DNA of 64,000 nucleotides from Trujillonella humicola (GTDB lineage: Bacteria > Actinomycetota > Actinomycetes > Mycobacteriales > Geodermatophilaceae). The stretch spans positions 62,001 to 126,000 of the forward strand of contig NZ_JBJNRJ010000008.1 in the NCBI RefSeq assembly GCF_046233715.1. Direction: 5' to 3'. Position numbers and translations under genes: made by a program. The notes below the pieces were generated by a model. It was not told the origin of the DNA, ran no database searches, and saw only the letters and a list, made by a program, of their open reading frames with translations. Below, piece by piece: positions 1 through 7,644 of the stretch. Position 1 is the first letter of the stretch; the number at the start of each line of letters is the position of its first letter.

Positions 1-1209
1 CAGCGTCGAGAGGTGGCGTTCGGGATGCGGCGGTCGCACCTTGAGCCGCTGCAGCCAGGTGGTCACCTCCGACACCTCGCGCTTGCGGTTGAGCAGCCCG
101 CGCAGCAGGAAGTCCCCGGGGCTGACGATCGACACGTTCTCGCGCAGCGTCGACTCCAGGAACGCCGCGTTCGCGTGGCGCTCGGCCGGCACCAGCGCCA
201 GCCCCGCCGCGACCGCCCGGTCGGGACGGTTCGCCTCGACCACCCGCCCGGCGACGGAGACGGTGCCGGTGCGCGAGGCGCCCCCGAACAGCGCCAGGGC
301 GATCTCCTCGCGCCCCGACCCGGTGATGCCGGCGACGCCGACGATCTCCCCGGGCCGGACGTCGAGGTCGATGCCGCCGAGCACCTCGGCGGTCAGGCCG
401 CGGACCTGCAGCACCGGCTCCCCGTCCCGCACCGCGCTCTCGGCGGGCACCAGGAACTCCTCCAGCTGCCGCCCGATCATCAGCGCGATGAGGCCGTCCT
501 CGTCCAGCCCCTCCACCGGCCGCGTGACGACGTGGCGCCCGTCGCGCAGCACCGTCACGGTGTCGCAGAGCCGGAACACCTCGTCGAGGTGGTGGGACAC
601 GAACAGGACCGCCACGCCCCGGTCCCGGACGGCACGGACGACCTCGAAGAGCCGGTCGATCTCGGCGGCGGGCAGGTTGGCGGTGGGCTCGTCGAGGACG
701 AGCACCCGCGGCGGGGTCGCGCGCGGCGAGAGGGCACGGGCCAGCGCGATCGCCGTCCGCTGGCTGATGACCAGGTGGCTCGTCGGCTGCCGGACGTCGA
801 AGTCGTAGCCCAGGTCTCGCAGGGTCTGCCGGGCCAGCCGCTGCTCGCGGCGCCAGGAGATCAGCCCCATCCGGTTGCGCTCGTACCCGTGCCCCATCGC
901 GAGGTTGTCGCAGGCATCCAGGGTCGGCACGAGCCCGAGGTCCTGGTGCACGAACCGCAGGCCCGCGTGGTCACCGGCCCCCGGCGTGCCCAGCGACAGC
1001 GGCCTGCCGTCCACGAGGACCTCGGCGCCGTCGTCCGGCTCGTGGTAGCCGGCGAGGACCTTGATCATCGTCGACTTGCCGCAGCCGTTCTGGCCGACGA
1101 GGGCGCGGACCTCCCCCGGTCGGAGCTGGAGGTCCACGTCGATCAGGGCGCGCTGGCCGGGGAAGGTCTTGGACAGCCCGCGGACCTCCAGGGCTGGCGT
1201 TGGCGACAT
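1..1209 (-). CDS. Sugar ABC transporter ATP-binding protein (RbsA/MglA type), 3' end cut by window edge
   Basis: This is the cytoplasmic ATPase of a ribose/galactose-class importer with two fused ABC domains. The ATG at 1209 follows a GAGGAG ribosome site, and 403 codons are visible before the window edge. The first domain has an intact Walker A (GQNGCGKST, residues 39-47) and a Walker B (VLVLDEPTANLP, near 165). The second domain starts near residue 255 and carries the degenerate P-loop GITGSGREE that is normal in this family. It is divergent from the binding-protein gene at 1569, so the two probably serve one importer. The permease is not in the window and would be expected to the left. The substrate is unknown; the family takes up pentoses, hexoses, polyols and some non-sugars. 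Confidence 0.93.
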   Translation of the reverse strand, partial: MSPTPALEVRGLSKTFPGQRALIDVDLQLRPGEVRALVGQNGCGKSTMIKVLAGYHEPDDGAEVLVDGRPLSLGTPGAGDHAGLRFVHQDLGLVPTLDACDNLAMGHGYERNRMGLISWRREQRLARQTLRDLGYDFDVRQPTSHLVISQRTAIALARALSPRATPPRVLVLDEPTANLPAAEIDRLFEVVRAVRDRGVAVLFVSHHLDEVFRLCDTVTVLRDGRHVVTRPVEGLDEDGLIALMIGRQLEEFLVPAESAVRDGEPVLQVRGLTAEVLGGIDLDVRPGEIVGVAGITGSGREEIALALFGGASRTGTVSVAGRVVEANRPDRAVAAGLALVPAERHANAAFLESTLRENVSIVSPGDFLLRGLLNRKREVSEVTTWLQRLKVRPPHPERHLSTL

Positions 1210-1257
1210 CCGACTCCTCGAGAGCGATGGGGCACGGGGGATGAGCCGCGGGGCGAC

Positions 1258-1280
1258 TTAGACGACACCGACTGCAGAAA
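1258..1280. promoter_or_regulatory. Putative operator, 23-bp palindrome family (degenerate copy)
   Basis: The half-sites TTAGA and AGAAA are separated by 13 bp, centred 60 bp upstream of the ABC ATPase start. The left half departs from the family consensus, so this is one of the two weakest members. Confidence 0.3.
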
Positions 1281-1389
1281 CTCGGCGGAACTGTAGCTTC
1301 GGTCACACGGTCCGGCCAAGAGGCTCACGGCCCCGATCTACGCCGGGGATCCAGCGGCAGAGGATCGCCTGTGACCCAGGTCTCAGGTC

Positions 1390-1417
1390 GGTCACAACTT
1401 GTGTCCGACTACAGAAA
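1390..1417. promoter_or_regulatory. Overlapping palindromes upstream of the binding-protein gene
   Basis: Two candidate operators overlap. One is the near-perfect palindrome at 1390-1406 (CACAA-C-TTGTG core). The other is a degenerate copy of the 23-bp family at 1395-1417 (CAACT-N13-AGAAA). Sequence alone does not show which one is used. Confidence 0.3.
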
Positions 1418-1568
1418 CCCCCTTCTCTATGGCTCAGGTCACTGTTAACTTCCCGGCTGCACACGAGCCGATCCGGCCGGGCCGCCGCACCCGCGGTGCG
1501 CCGAGGGAACCGGCCGCCGGCTCCCAGGGATCCCCCGGGCAGGTGCCCATCGACCAAGGAGTCGCACC

Positions 1569-2726
1569 ATGCGCAGCCGCAGATCCACGATCAGCACGAT
1601 CATCGCCATCGCGGCCCTGACCACGGCCACGGCGTGCAGCCAGCCCAACGACGACGACGGGGGCGGCGGTGGCGGCGGGGGCGGCGGCAACGGGGGCGGG
1701 GGCAACGCGGCCGCCGAGGAGGAGGTGCAGCAGTACCTCTCGCCGCCGGAGGGCATCCCGCTGGACGAGCCGCTGGCCGCCTGCCCCGAGGAGGGCCGGA
1801 CGATCGTGGTCACCGAGAACCCGCAGGCGGTGACCCGCAAGACCAACGACGGCCTGGACGCCGGCGCCGAACTGCTGGGCTGGACGGTCATCCGCGAGCC
1901 GGTCGGCACCGGCCCCGAGGACCCCCAGCGGGCCTTCGACGCGGCGCTGGACCGCAACCCCGACGCGGTCCTGGTCTCCGGCAACCCGAGCTCGACGTTC
2001 CGCTCGCAGCTCGAGCGGGCCAACGCCGCAGGCATCCCCGTCCTGATCTCGGACAACGGCGAGCCGGTCGGCGTGGACGGGACGACGTACACGATCGGCC
2101 TGGACGACTTCGCCCAGACCGGGCTCTGGGGCCGGATGAACGCGCTTTACGCGGCCTCGCAGGGCGCCGAGCACGTCCTGGTCGTCAACCTGTCCATCTA
2201 CCCGATCCTCAACGCCTGGGCCGAGGGCGTCGAGGAGACGATGGCGGAGGTGGCCCCGGACACGGCGGTGACGACCATCGACCCGCAGGTCAGCGACCTG
2301 GTCGGTGGCAACATCCCGAGCCTCATCGTCAGCGAGATCCAGCGGAACCCCGACATCGACTGGGTGCTGCTGGCGCTCGGTGACATGACCACCGGCCTGG
2401 ACGCGGCGCTGCGCGCGGCCTCCATCACCGACGTCAACATCGGCGGGGAGAGCGCCAGCACCGCGAACATCGAGGCGCTGCGGGGTGGCACGGAGGACGC
2501 CTGGACCGGCTTCGCCGCCGAGATCCACGGCATGTACCGCATCGACGCGCTCGCCCGGATCTTCGCCGGCGAGGACCCGACCGGGATCGAGGCGTACTCC
2601 GAGCTGCCCACCCAGCTGATCACGCCAGACAACGTCGGTGACGCCCCGCTCGACGACGAGGGGTACTACGTCGGCGTGCCGGACTACCGCGACCACTTCG
2701 AGCAGAACTGGCGGGCCAACTGCTGA
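1569..2726 (+). CDS. Sugar ABC transporter substrate-binding lipoprotein (periplasmic-binding type 1)
   Basis: This 385-residue protein starts with a lipoprotein signal: basic residues, a hydrophobic stretch and the lipobox LTTATAC with the lipidated Cys near residue 23. A Gly/Asn-rich flexible linker to about residue 47 follows. The rest resembles ribose-binding-type receptors, with segments such as DAVLVSGNPSST and GIPVLISDNGEP. It would sit on the outer face of the membrane and deliver substrate to the importer whose ATPase is divergent at 1209. A strong hairpin follows the stop, so it appears to be transcribed alone. The ligand is unknown; this fold also binds polyols, autoinducers and aromatic glycosides. 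Confidence 0.9.
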   Translation: MRSRRSTISTIIAIAALTTATACSQPNDDDGGGGGGGGGGNGGGGNAAAEEEVQQYLSPPEGIPLDEPLAACPEEGRTIVVTENPQAVTRKTNDGLDAGAELLGWTVIREPVGTGPEDPQRAFDAALDRNPDAVLVSGNPSSTFRSQLERANAAGIPVLISDNGEPVGVDGTTYTIGLDDFAQTGLWGRMNALYAASQGAEHVLVVNLSIYPILNAWAEGVEETMAEVAPDTAVTTIDPQVSDLVGGNIPSLIVSEIQRNPDIDWVLLALGDMTTGLDAALRAASITDVNIGGESASTANIEALRGGTEDAWTGFAAEIHGMYRIDALARIFAGEDPTGIEAYSELPTQLITPDNVGDAPLDDEGYYVGVPDYRDHFEQNWRANC

Positions 2727-2741
2727 CCTGCTGACCGCGCA

Positions 2742-2775
2742 GCGGTGCCCCCGGCGTCCTCGCCGGGGGCACCGC
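2742..2775 (+). terminator. Stem-loop terminator after binding-protein gene
   Basis: A perfect 15-bp stem (arms 2742-2756 and 2761-2775, GC-rich) closes a TCCT loop 15 bp after the stop codon. There is no clear T tract, as is common in GC-rich actinobacteria. Confidence 0.75.
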
Positions 2776-2838
2776 CGCGTCCCCGGTTCGTCCCCGGGTC
2801 CTCCCGGGACCGGACGCCGACCGATCGGAGCGGAACCC

Positions 2839-4128
2839 GTGGGCACACCGCCGCCGGAGCACGGTCTCCGGCTCGACCCCTACGACCCGGACTTCCAGCA
2901 GTCGCCGTTCCCCACCTACGCGCGGCTGCGCCGCGAGGCGCCGGTCTTCCCGGTCCCCGGGCACGGCTGGTACGCCGTCACCCGGATGGATCTCGTGCGG
3001 GCCGCGCTGCGCGACCCGGTCACCTACGCCAACTCGGGGGTCGCCGGGCGGCGCAGCGAGCCGCCCCCGGAGGTCGCCGACGAGGTAGCCGCCCTCCGCG
3101 CCCGCGGCCATCCCTACCGGCCGGCGCTGGGACTGTCCGACCCGCCGGCGCACACCCGCTACCGCCGCCTGGTCAACCGGGCCTTCACCCCGCGGGCGCT
3201 GGCCTGGATGGAGCCCCTCGTGGAGTCCGCGGCGCGCGAGCTGGCCGCCGGCCTGCCGGACGGGCAGGTGGTGGACGTCGTCGCCGCGGTGACCCGGCCG
3301 CTGCCGGTGTGGGCCATCCTGCGCATCCTCGGCCTGTCCGACGACCGCCGCGCCGACGTCGCCCGGTGGTCCGACGCGGCCACCGCCTCGCTGGGTGCCC
3401 GGCTGGACGCGCAGCGGTGGCTGGAGGTCGAGCGGGACGTGCTGGACTTCCAGCTGGCGATGGCCGCGGAGCTGGACCAGCGGCGGGCCCGGCCGCGCGA
3501 GGACCTGCTGAGCACGCTGGTCGCCCCGGTCGAGGACGGGGAGCCGCTGGGGAACGGGGAACTGGTCTGGCTCGTGCGCGAGCTGCTGGTCGCCGGCAAC
3601 GAGACGACGGCCCGGACCCTCGCCGAGATCCTGCTCCGCCTGGGCGGCGACCCGGGGACCTGGCAGCGGATCCGGCGGGACCCGGCCTGGGTCGCCCGCG
3701 TGGTCGAGGAGGGGCTGCGGCTGTCCAGCCCGGCCATGGGGATGTTCCGCCGCGTCACCCGGGACACCGAGCTCGGCGGCGTCCGGCTGCCGGAGGGCGC
3801 CACGGTGTTCCTGGTCTACGGCTCGGCCAACCGCGACGAGTCCGTGTTCCCCGACGCCGACTCCTTCGACGCCGACCGGGCCAACGCCCGCGAGCACGTC
3901 GCCTTCGGCCACGGGTTGCACGTGTGCGTCGGCGCCGGCCTGGCCCGGCTGGAGGCCGCCGCCGCGCTGCGCGCGCTGGCCGACCACGTCGACGAGCTGA
4001 GCGTGGTCGACCCCGCGGCGCTGGCGTACCTCCCCAGCTTCTTCCTGCGGGGCCTGACCTCGCTCCCGGTCACCGTGCGCCGCCGGGCCGCGACCGCTGC
4101 TCCCCCGGCGGCCGGGCCGGCGACCTGA
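2839..4128 (+). CDS. Cytochrome P450
   Basis: This is a soluble bacterial P450 of 429 residues that would hydroxylate or otherwise oxidise a small substrate using O2 and two electrons. The GTG at 2839 has a GGAG site 8 bp upstream and gives the expected N-terminus. The I-helix motif AGNETT is at 252-257, ExxR at 291-294, and the haem-ligand motif FGHGLHVCVG has Cys 363. No ferredoxin or ferredoxin reductase lies nearby, so the electron donor must come from elsewhere. The gene converges on the SDR at 4135 with only a 6-bp gap. The CYP family cannot be assigned by eye. Confidence 0.95.
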   Translation: MGTPPPEHGLRLDPYDPDFQQSPFPTYARLRREAPVFPVPGHGWYAVTRMDLVRAALRDPVTYANSGVAGRRSEPPPEVADEVAALRARGHPYRPALGLSDPPAHTRYRRLVNRAFTPRALAWMEPLVESAARELAAGLPDGQVVDVVAAVTRPLPVWAILRILGLSDDRRADVARWSDAATASLGARLDAQRWLEVERDVLDFQLAMAAELDQRRARPREDLLSTLVAPVEDGEPLGNGELVWLVRELLVAGNETTARTLAEILLRLGGDPGTWQRIRRDPAWVARVVEEGLRLSSPAMGMFRRVTRDTELGGVRLPEGATVFLVYGSANRDESVFPDADSFDADRANAREHVAFGHGLHVCVGAGLARLEAAAALRALADHVDELSVVDPAALAYLPSFFLRGLTSLPVTVRRRAATAAPPAAGPAT

Positions 4129-4134
4129 GCGCGG

Positions 4135-4887
4135 TCAGATGATGGTCTCGCCGCCGTCGGCCACGAGCGTGGTGCCGGTGACGAAGCTCGCGTCGTCCGA
4201 CAGCAGGAAGCAGACCGCGGCGGCCAGCTCCTCGGCGGCCGCGGTGCGCTTCTGGATGTTGCCCTGGCCGAAGACGGCGGCACCCTTCGCCAGGTCGCCC
4301 TCGCCGCGCGCCAGCAGGATCGGCTCGGTCATGCCCGACTGGGTGCGGCCGGGCGCGACGACGTTGACCCGGATCTCCGGGCCGACCTCCAGCGCCAGCT
4401 GGCGCGTGAAGCCGGCCACGGCGGCCTTCGCCGCGCCGTAGGGCGCGTTGCTGCGCTGCGCCTGCAGGGCGGCGACCGAGGCGACGTTGACGATGGACCC
4501 GCCGCCGCGCCGGCGCAGCAGCGGCAGCGCGTGCTTGCAGACCAGGAACGTGCCTCCGGCGTGGACGAGCATCATCCTGTTCCAGCGCTCCAGCGACCAC
4601 TCCTCGATCGGCCCGAACTCGGCGTGCCCGCCGGCGTTGAAGACGGCGTCCACCCCGCCGAGCTGCTGCTCGGCCGCCGCGAGCGCAGCCCGCACCGACT
4701 CCTCGTCCGAGACGTCGCAGGCCAGCCCGACCGCGCCCTCCAGCTCCGCGGCGACGGCCTTGGCCCGCCCCTCGTCCAGGTCGGCGACCGCGACCCGGCC
4801 GCCCTCCGCGGTGTACCGCCGCGCCACGGCCGCCGCGATGCCGGAGCCACCACCGGTGGCGAAGAGGACCTTGCCCGAGAAGCGCAT
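4135..4887 (-). CDS. Short-chain dehydrogenase/reductase (SDR A)
   Basis: This is a classical SDR of 250 residues. The nucleotide-binding motif TGGGSGIA is at 11-18, an Asp (37) at the end of strand 2 points to NAD(H), and NAGG follows near 84. The catalytic residues are Ser 137, Tyr 150 and Lys 154 (YGAAK). The C-terminus ends in the usual DGG segment. It should interconvert an alcohol and a ketone of an unknown catabolic intermediate. It is divergent from the VOC-family gene at 5013, and a 23-bp palindrome lies 27 bp upstream of its start. Confidence 0.92.
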   Translation of the reverse strand: MRFSGKVLFATGGGSGIAAAVARRYTAEGGRVAVADLDEGRAKAVAAELEGAVGLACDVSDEESVRAALAAAEQQLGGVDAVFNAGGHAEFGPIEEWSLERWNRMMLVHAGGTFLVCKHALPLLRRRGGGSIVNVASVAALQAQRSNAPYGAAKAAVAGFTRQLALEVGPEIRVNVVAPGRTQSGMTEPILLARGEGDLAKGAAVFGQGNIQKRTAAAEELAAAVCFLLSDDASFVTGTTLVADGGETII

Positions 4888-4902
4888 GCCGACCTCCAGC
4901 TC

Positions 4903-4925
4903 TTTGTTGAGACGGACTACAGGAA
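4903..4925. promoter_or_regulatory. Putative operator, 23-bp palindrome family
   Basis: TTTGT and AGGAA are separated by 13 bp, centred 27 bp upstream of the SDR A start. It is the left member of a pair in this divergent promoter region; the right member is at 4972-4994. Confidence 0.5.
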
Positions 4926-4971
4926 CACCGACCCGGGCCGGCTGTCAACGGGTGGACCGACGCCTCCGGAG

Positions 4972-4994
4972 TTACTACGGTGTCCATCCAGTAA
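4972..4994. promoter_or_regulatory. Putative operator, 23-bp palindrome family (strong copy)
   Basis: TTACT and AGTAA are exact inverted repeats separated by 13 bp, centred 30 bp before the VOC gene start. The outer half-sites are identical to those at 11850-11872. Confidence 0.55.
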
Positions 4995-5012
4995 GTCCCA
5001 AAAGGAGGCTCC

Positions 5013-5558
5013 GTGGCCCCGCTCATCCGCTATCCGGTGCAGCAGCACGCCTTCGTGGTGGCCGACCTCGACGAGGCCATCCCGCGCTGGATCGAGACGA
5101 CCGGCGCCGGGCCGTTCTGGGTCAGCCGCGACCACCGGGGCCGCGACCACACCTACCGCGGGCAGCCGTCGGACCACGTGCTGCACTACGCCTTCGCCGG
5201 CACCGGCCCGACGCACGTGCAGCTGATCCAGCAGGACGACGACACCCCCTCGATCTACCGCGAGGTGTTCGACGTCGGCGAGGAGGGCTTCCACCACGTC
5301 GCCGTCCTCGTCCCCGAGGCGGAGATGCCCGCCGAGGTGGCGCGCTTCGAGGCAGCCGGGTTCGAGGTCGCCGACACCCTGTGGTCCTACGTGCCGGTCG
5401 CCTACATCGACTGCCGCGCCGCGATCGGCTGCTTCGTCGAGCTGCACGGGGAGAACCAGGAGATCCGCGACCTGTTCGCCCTCTTCCGGGACTCGCACGC
5501 CGAGTGGGACGGCGTCACCGATCCCGTGCGCGTCCGCAGCCGCACCTCGTCGGCCTGA
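5013..5558 (+). CDS. VOC/glyoxalase-fold protein
   Basis: The 181-residue protein resembles the glyoxalase_4 branch of the vicinal-oxygen-chelate superfamily, which includes methylmalonyl-CoA epimerase. Candidate metal ligands are His in QQHAFVV near residue 11, His in THVQL near 68, His in GFHHVAV and Glu in FVELHG near 150. The GTG start at 5013 is fixed by a perfect AAGGAGG site at 5001-5007. Proteins of this type isomerise, epimerise or ring-open small carbonyl compounds. Its promoter region carries two operator-like palindromes shared with the Rieske operons, suggesting a role in the same pathway. The reaction is unassigned. Confidence 0.8.
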   Translation: MAPLIRYPVQQHAFVVADLDEAIPRWIETTGAGPFWVSRDHRGRDHTYRGQPSDHVLHYAFAGTGPTHVQLIQQDDDTPSIYREVFDVGEEGFHHVAVLVPEAEMPAEVARFEAAGFEVADTLWSYVPVAYIDCRAAIGCFVELHGENQEIRDLFALFRDSHAEWDGVTDPVRVRSRTSSA

Positions 5559-5577
5559 GCACGTCCCCCTCCCTCGT

Positions 5578-5634
5578 CGAGATCTGCACACTCGTCGCCA
5601 TCGGGGCCCGACGGCGACGAGTGTGCAGATCTCG
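5578..5634. repeat. Long palindromic intergenic hairpin, copy 1
   Basis: Perfect 22-bp arms (5578-5599 and 5613-5634) contain the motif GAGATCTGCACACTCGTC. An inner 5-bp stem (TCGGG/CCCGA) sits behind one mismatch. The element lies between the convergent VOC and isomerase genes and may act as a two-way terminator. A relative with the same arm core is at 50970-51034. Confidence 0.85.
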
Positions 5635-5639
5635 CGGAG

Positions 5640-6486
5640 TCAGGGCACGGACAGCAGCCGGCGGGTGGCGGCGGCCAGGTGGCCGATCCAGCCGGCCGGG
5701 TCGGTCCGCGCCGCGGGGTGGGGCACCTCCAGGCTGATCGGCGCCGTGGGCGGGCAGTGCCGCAGCACCTCGGCCAGCGGCAGCACCCCCTCCCCCGGCG
5801 CCAGCCGGTGCGCCACGGCCTCGGCGACCGCGGCGCGCAGCCCGTCGGCGTCCCGGGCGGCGGGGGCGGCCGAGGCCGCGTCGCACAGCTGCACGTACGG
5901 GAGGCGGGCCGGGCCGAGGGCGGCCAGGTCGGCGGGGACGGCGCCGGCGCGGGCCAGGTGCAGGGCGTCGACCAGCACGCCCGCGTCGTCGACCCCCGCC
6001 GCCTCGAGCAGCGCGAGGGCCTCGGCCGGCGTGCGCACCTGCGAGAAGACCATCGTCTCCACCACGCAGCGCAGCCCGTGGGCGCGGGCGAGGGCGCCCA
6101 GGTCGGCGAACACGCCCGCCCGCCGGTCCGGCTCGGGGTCCTCCACGGCGGTGAGCAGGAACCGGGCCCCCAGGTCCGCGCCGACCGCCAGCAGCGGTTC
6201 GGCCTCGGCCGCCGCCGTGCCGGGCCGCACGCGGAACACCTCGACGTCGAGCACGCCCAGCCCGGTGCCGGCCAGGGCCGCGGCGGTCGCCCGGCGCAGG
6301 CCGGCGCAGGCCGGCGTCGCCGATCAGGTCGAACCCGGTGCCGTCGCTGGCGGGGACCAGGCGCAGCGCACCGACCAGGTCGAACCCGGCTGCCGCCGCG
6401 TACCGCACGAGGTCCGGCGGCGGCACGTGCAGCGCGCTCAGCGAGGCCAGCGACAGCGGCCGCCCCGGCTCCGGGTTCCCCGACAC
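5640..6486 (-). pseudogene. Sugar phosphate isomerase/epimerase-like TIM barrel, frameshifted
   Basis: The N-terminal part (from a GTG at 6486, segments SLASLSALHV and GFDLVGALRL) and the C-terminal part (segments VLDVEVF, VETMVFSQ, LEVPHP) lie in different frames. The switch point is a perfect 10-bp tandem duplication at 6291-6310. Removing one copy restores one continuous IolE/IolI-like barrel of about 279 residues. Such enzymes isomerise or dehydrate sugar or inositol derivatives. Either the gene is broken, or the duplication is an assembly error or a reversible phase-variable site. The GTG start has no clear ribosome site. The start region faces that of the monooxygenase at 6506. Confidence 0.8.
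6291..6310. repeat. 10-bp tandem duplication causing a frameshift
   Basis: CCGGCGCAGG occurs twice back to back. One copy restores the reading frame of the isomerase-like gene; two copies break it. Confidence 0.9.
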
Positions 6487-6491
6487 CGGGC

Positions 6492-6497
6492 TAGCGT
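6492..6497 (+). promoter_or_regulatory. Probable -10 box of a leaderless start
   Basis: TAGCGT ends 8 bp before the GTG at 6506, which has no ribosome site. The same hexamer at the same distance precedes the starts at 31193 and 61670. Confidence 0.4.
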
Positions 6498-6505
6498 GGC
6501 ACCTC

Positions 6506-6859
6506 GTGGAGATCCTCGTCGTCGGCACCATCGAGGTCCCGCCCGACCAGCGGGCCGAACTGCTCGAGGCCCTCGCGCCCCTGGTGCGGCGGACCCGCGA
6601 GCAGGAGCCGGGCTGCCTCGCCTACGCGTTCACCCCGGACACCGTCGACCCGGGCTGCATCCAGGTGCTCGAGCACTGGCGGGACGAGGCGTCGCTGGCC
6701 GCGCACTTCGCGCACCCCAACTTCGCGGCGAGCAAGGAGGTGCTCGGCCGGCGTCGGTCGGGCGCGTCCGCGATCGCCAAGCACCGCGTCGACCGCAGCG
6801 GGCCGGTGCGCGACGACACGGGCCGCTACCGGGCCGACTTCGCCGGCCCGGCCGTCTAG
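6506..6859 (+). CDS. Antibiotic biosynthesis monooxygenase (ABM) domain protein
   Basis: This small 117-residue protein has the ferredoxin-like ABM fold seen in quinol monooxygenases of the YgiN type. Recognisable segments are VEILVVGTIEV at the N-terminus, REQEPGCLAY near 32-41 and LEHWRDEASLAAHF near 55-68. Family members oxidise phenolic or polyketide rings without a metal, or act as dimeric binding proteins. The GTG at 6506 is chosen because a longer N-terminus would run back through the isomerase gene. Start codons of the two divergent genes are only 19 bp apart. Substrate unknown. Confidence 0.78.
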   Translation: MEILVVGTIEVPPDQRAELLEALAPLVRRTREQEPGCLAYAFTPDTVDPGCIQVLEHWRDEASLAAHFAHPNFAASKEVLGRRRSGASAIAKHRVDRSGPVRDDTGRYRADFAGPAV

Positions 6860-6879
6860 GGCCACCTCGCCGGCGCCGG

Positions 6880-7644
6880 TCACCGGGCCAGGTAGCCGCC
6901 GTCGACGGCGAGCGCGTGCCCCGTGGTGAAGGACGACTCCTCCGAGCTCAGCCACAGCACCGCCCGGGCGATCTCCGCGGTCGACCCGAAGCGGCCGAAC
7001 AGGCTCAGCCGGCCGGCGACCTCCTGCGGGTCCCGCCCGCGCGCGGCGATGGCGCCCATCAGCATCGGCGTCTCGATGGCCCCCGGGCACACCGCGTTGA
7101 CCCGGATGCCGTCGGCGGCGTGGTCCACCGCGCCCGCCCGGGTCAGCCCGAGGACGCCGTGCTTGCTGGCGGTGTAGGCGGCCTGGTGCGGCTGCGGGCG
7201 GAAGGAGTTGGTGGAGGCGATGTTGACCACCGTCCCGCCGCGACCCTGCGCGCGCATGGCCAGGATCTCGTTCCTCATGCAGAGGAAGACCGAGCGGAGG
7301 TTGACCGCGAGCATGCGGTCGAAGGTCTCCTCGTCGCAGTCGGCGAGCGGCCGGGTCTCGTTCTCGATGGCGGCGGCGTTGACCGCGTGGTCGAGGCCGC
7401 CGAACTCGCGGACCGCCGCGGCGACCACGGCGCGCACGTCGCCGCTGCTGGAGACGTCGGTGCGGCGGAACACCGCACGCCCGCCCTTGTCGGTGATCTC
7501 GGTGGCGGTCCGCTCGCCGCCCTCCACGGCGACGTCGGCGACGACGACCGCGGCGCCCTCCTCGGCGAACCCCAGGGCGGCCGCCCGGCCCATGCCGCTC
7601 GCCGCCCCGGTGACGAGGGCGACCCGGCCGTCGAAGCGCCCCAT
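6880..7644 (-). CDS. Short-chain dehydrogenase/reductase (SDR B)
   Basis: This classical SDR has 254 residues. The motif TGAASGMG is at 12-19, Asp 37 favours NAD(H), and the catalytic Ser 144, Tyr 157 and Lys 161 are present. The usual NAG segment reads NAA, a tolerated variation. It is the last gene of a five-gene minus-strand operon (small protein, Rieske, SDR C, FAD dehydrogenase, SDR B). Its ATG shares one base with the TGA of the FAD gene (TGATG), so translation is probably coupled. It likely oxidises an alcohol made or used by the oxygenase and dehydrogenase before it. Confidence 0.92.
   Translation of the reverse strand: MGRFDGRVALVTGAASGMGRAAALGFAEEGAAVVVADVAVEGGERTATEITDKGGRAVFRRTDVSSSGDVRAVVAAAVREFGGLDHAVNAAAIENETRPLADCDEETFDRMLAVNLRSVFLCMRNEILAMRAQGRGGTVVNIASTNSFRPQPHQAAYTASKHGVLGLTRAGAVDHAADGIRVNAVCPGAIETPMLMGAIAARGRDPQEVAGRLSLFGRFGSTAEIARAVLWLSSEESSFTTGHALAVDGGYLAR

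Larger units (their letters stand above)
1210..1568. promoter_or_regulatory. Divergent promoter region between ABC ATPase and binding-protein genes
   Basis: This 359-bp gap holds no credible gene. It contains two weak members of the 23-bp palindrome family (1258-1280 and 1395-1417). It also contains a 17-bp palindrome at 1390-1406, with arms GGTCACAA and TTGTGTCC around a central C and one mismatched pair. A TAACTT element at 1446-1451 could be a -10 box for the binding-protein gene. The ribosome site AAGGAG at 1556-1561 serves the ATG at 1569. Confidence 0.5.

Noticed and set aside
1434..2846. Long open frame on the minus strand opposite the binding-protein gene
   Set aside because: It is the reverse-strand shadow of a clear lipoprotein gene. 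Its translation is Arg/Gly/Val-rich with no recognisable motif. The same applies to many long frames throughout this GC-rich window.
5578..5634. Insertion-sequence end or miniature transposable element
   Set aside because: It is only 57 bp, shows no target-site duplication that I can see, and no transposase is in the window. It is described as a dispersed hairpin instead.
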